This document shows positions 63,875 through 64,000 of a stretch of DNA of 64,000 nucleotides, piece by piece. Each line of letters starts with the position of its first letter. The stretch's first letter is position 1. The DNA is from Pseudomonadota bacterium (GTDB taxonomy: Bacteria > Pseudomonadota > Gammaproteobacteria > Burkholderiales > Gallionellaceae). The stretch is taken from positions 19,572 to 83,571 of the forward strand of contig JAJZTF010000013.1 of assembly GCA_021821945.1 (NCBI GenBank), given 5' to 3'. The notes below the pieces were generated by a model. The model ran no database searches. It saw only the letters and a list, made by a program, of their open reading frames with translations, and was not told the origin of the DNA. The translations under genes were made by a program, and so were the position numbers.

Positions 63875-64000
63875 GTAAGCGATCCACAAACTGCGGCCTA
63901 CTCAGGCGATCATATTGCTGGTTAAATCCAGCACATGCAAATTCCACGGCAACAGGGCTTCAAATTCTTCCAGCGTCTTGGCGGCAGGCAGCTGACGCAT
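63875..64000 (-). mobile_element. IS66-family element, terminal part
   Basis: The element starts with GTAAGCG, the typical IS66 terminus. The minus-strand frame 63902-64000 encodes a C-terminal transposase-like end (MRQLPAAKTLEEFEALLPWN), similar to the LLPW region at the C-terminus of IS66 TnpC. The remainder is beyond the right edge. Confidence 0.65.
63902..64000 (-). CDS. tnpC: IS66-type transposase TnpC, C-terminal fragment (partial)
   Basis: This is an open frame of 32 codons to the window edge, ending in TGA at 63902, with a Met codon at the very edge that is probably internal. The LPAAKTLEEFEALLPWN segment fits the IS66 C-terminal domain. Twenty-seven bases separate the stop from the element end. 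Confidence 0.5.
   Translation of the reverse strand: MRQLPAAKTLEEFEALLPWNLHVLDLTSNMIA

Noticed and set aside
1..64000. CRISPR arrays, rRNA genes or a replication origin
   Set aside because: No regularly spaced repeat series, rRNA-like sequence or DnaA-box cluster was seen on reading through the window.

Overview
The window reads as chromosome of a betaproteobacterium, most likely in the Nitrosomonadales near the Gallionellaceae. The basis is gene content: a PEP-CTERM protein with exosortase-A-associated hydrolases, a complete rnfABCDGE operon, an aat-bpt-pyrD run, DUF1841 and DUF3175 proteins, the order fabF-mltG-tmk-holB-tatD, and many c-di-GMP proteins. No rRNA is present, so the placement is inference.

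Layout. 1-6.1 kb is cell-surface and exopolysaccharide related: a trypsin-like protease cut by the left edge, a PEP-CTERM protein behind a sigma-54-type promoter, an acyl carrier protein with two exosortase-system hydrolases, a cation/proton antiporter and ManC. 6.8-7.2 kb holds a tRNA cluster (Gly, Gly, Cys, Leu). 7.2-24.6 kb is mostly minus-strand housekeeping: tatD, holB, tmk, mltG, fabF, acpP, an FtsX-type permease, an acyl-CoA ligase, pgpA, thiL, nusB, the rib genes, nrdR and glyA. 24.6-28.2 kb carries two diguanylate-cyclase proteins. 28.2-35.3 kb has pmbA, darP, an esterase, a YnfA protein, aat, bpt and pyrD. 35.4-41.6 kb is the rnf operon followed by nth and a DUF1841 gene.

41.6-48.5 kb is a signalling block: a chemoreceptor with a periplasmic CxxCH heme motif, then an HDOD-histidine kinase overlapping a REC-PAS-GGDEF-EAL regulator. 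Between them lies a 36-codon membrane-peptide gene behind a perfect FNR-type box, with a -10 element, a strong ribosome binding site and a terminator. 48.5-51.1 kb is corC-ybeY-miaB, without ybeZ.

From about 51.17 kb to the right edge is an accessory region, AT-rich at its left end. It holds an AlpA-type regulator, a replication-like protein, an orphan HicB beside a duplicated umuC tail, umuDC facing a SRAP (YedK) gene across a 21-bp palindrome, a large DUF2971 protein, a tyrosine recombinase ahead of two small membrane proteins, three unknown plasmid-like genes, and a PD-(D/E)XK-like nuclease gene between long direct repeats and insertion-sequence ends. A methyltransferase gene is cut by an IS66-type element that runs off the right edge. 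The strongest candidates for something undescribed are the FNR-box peptide, the umuD/yedK operator with an N-terminally extended UmuD, the DUF2971 protein and the repeat-flanked nuclease.
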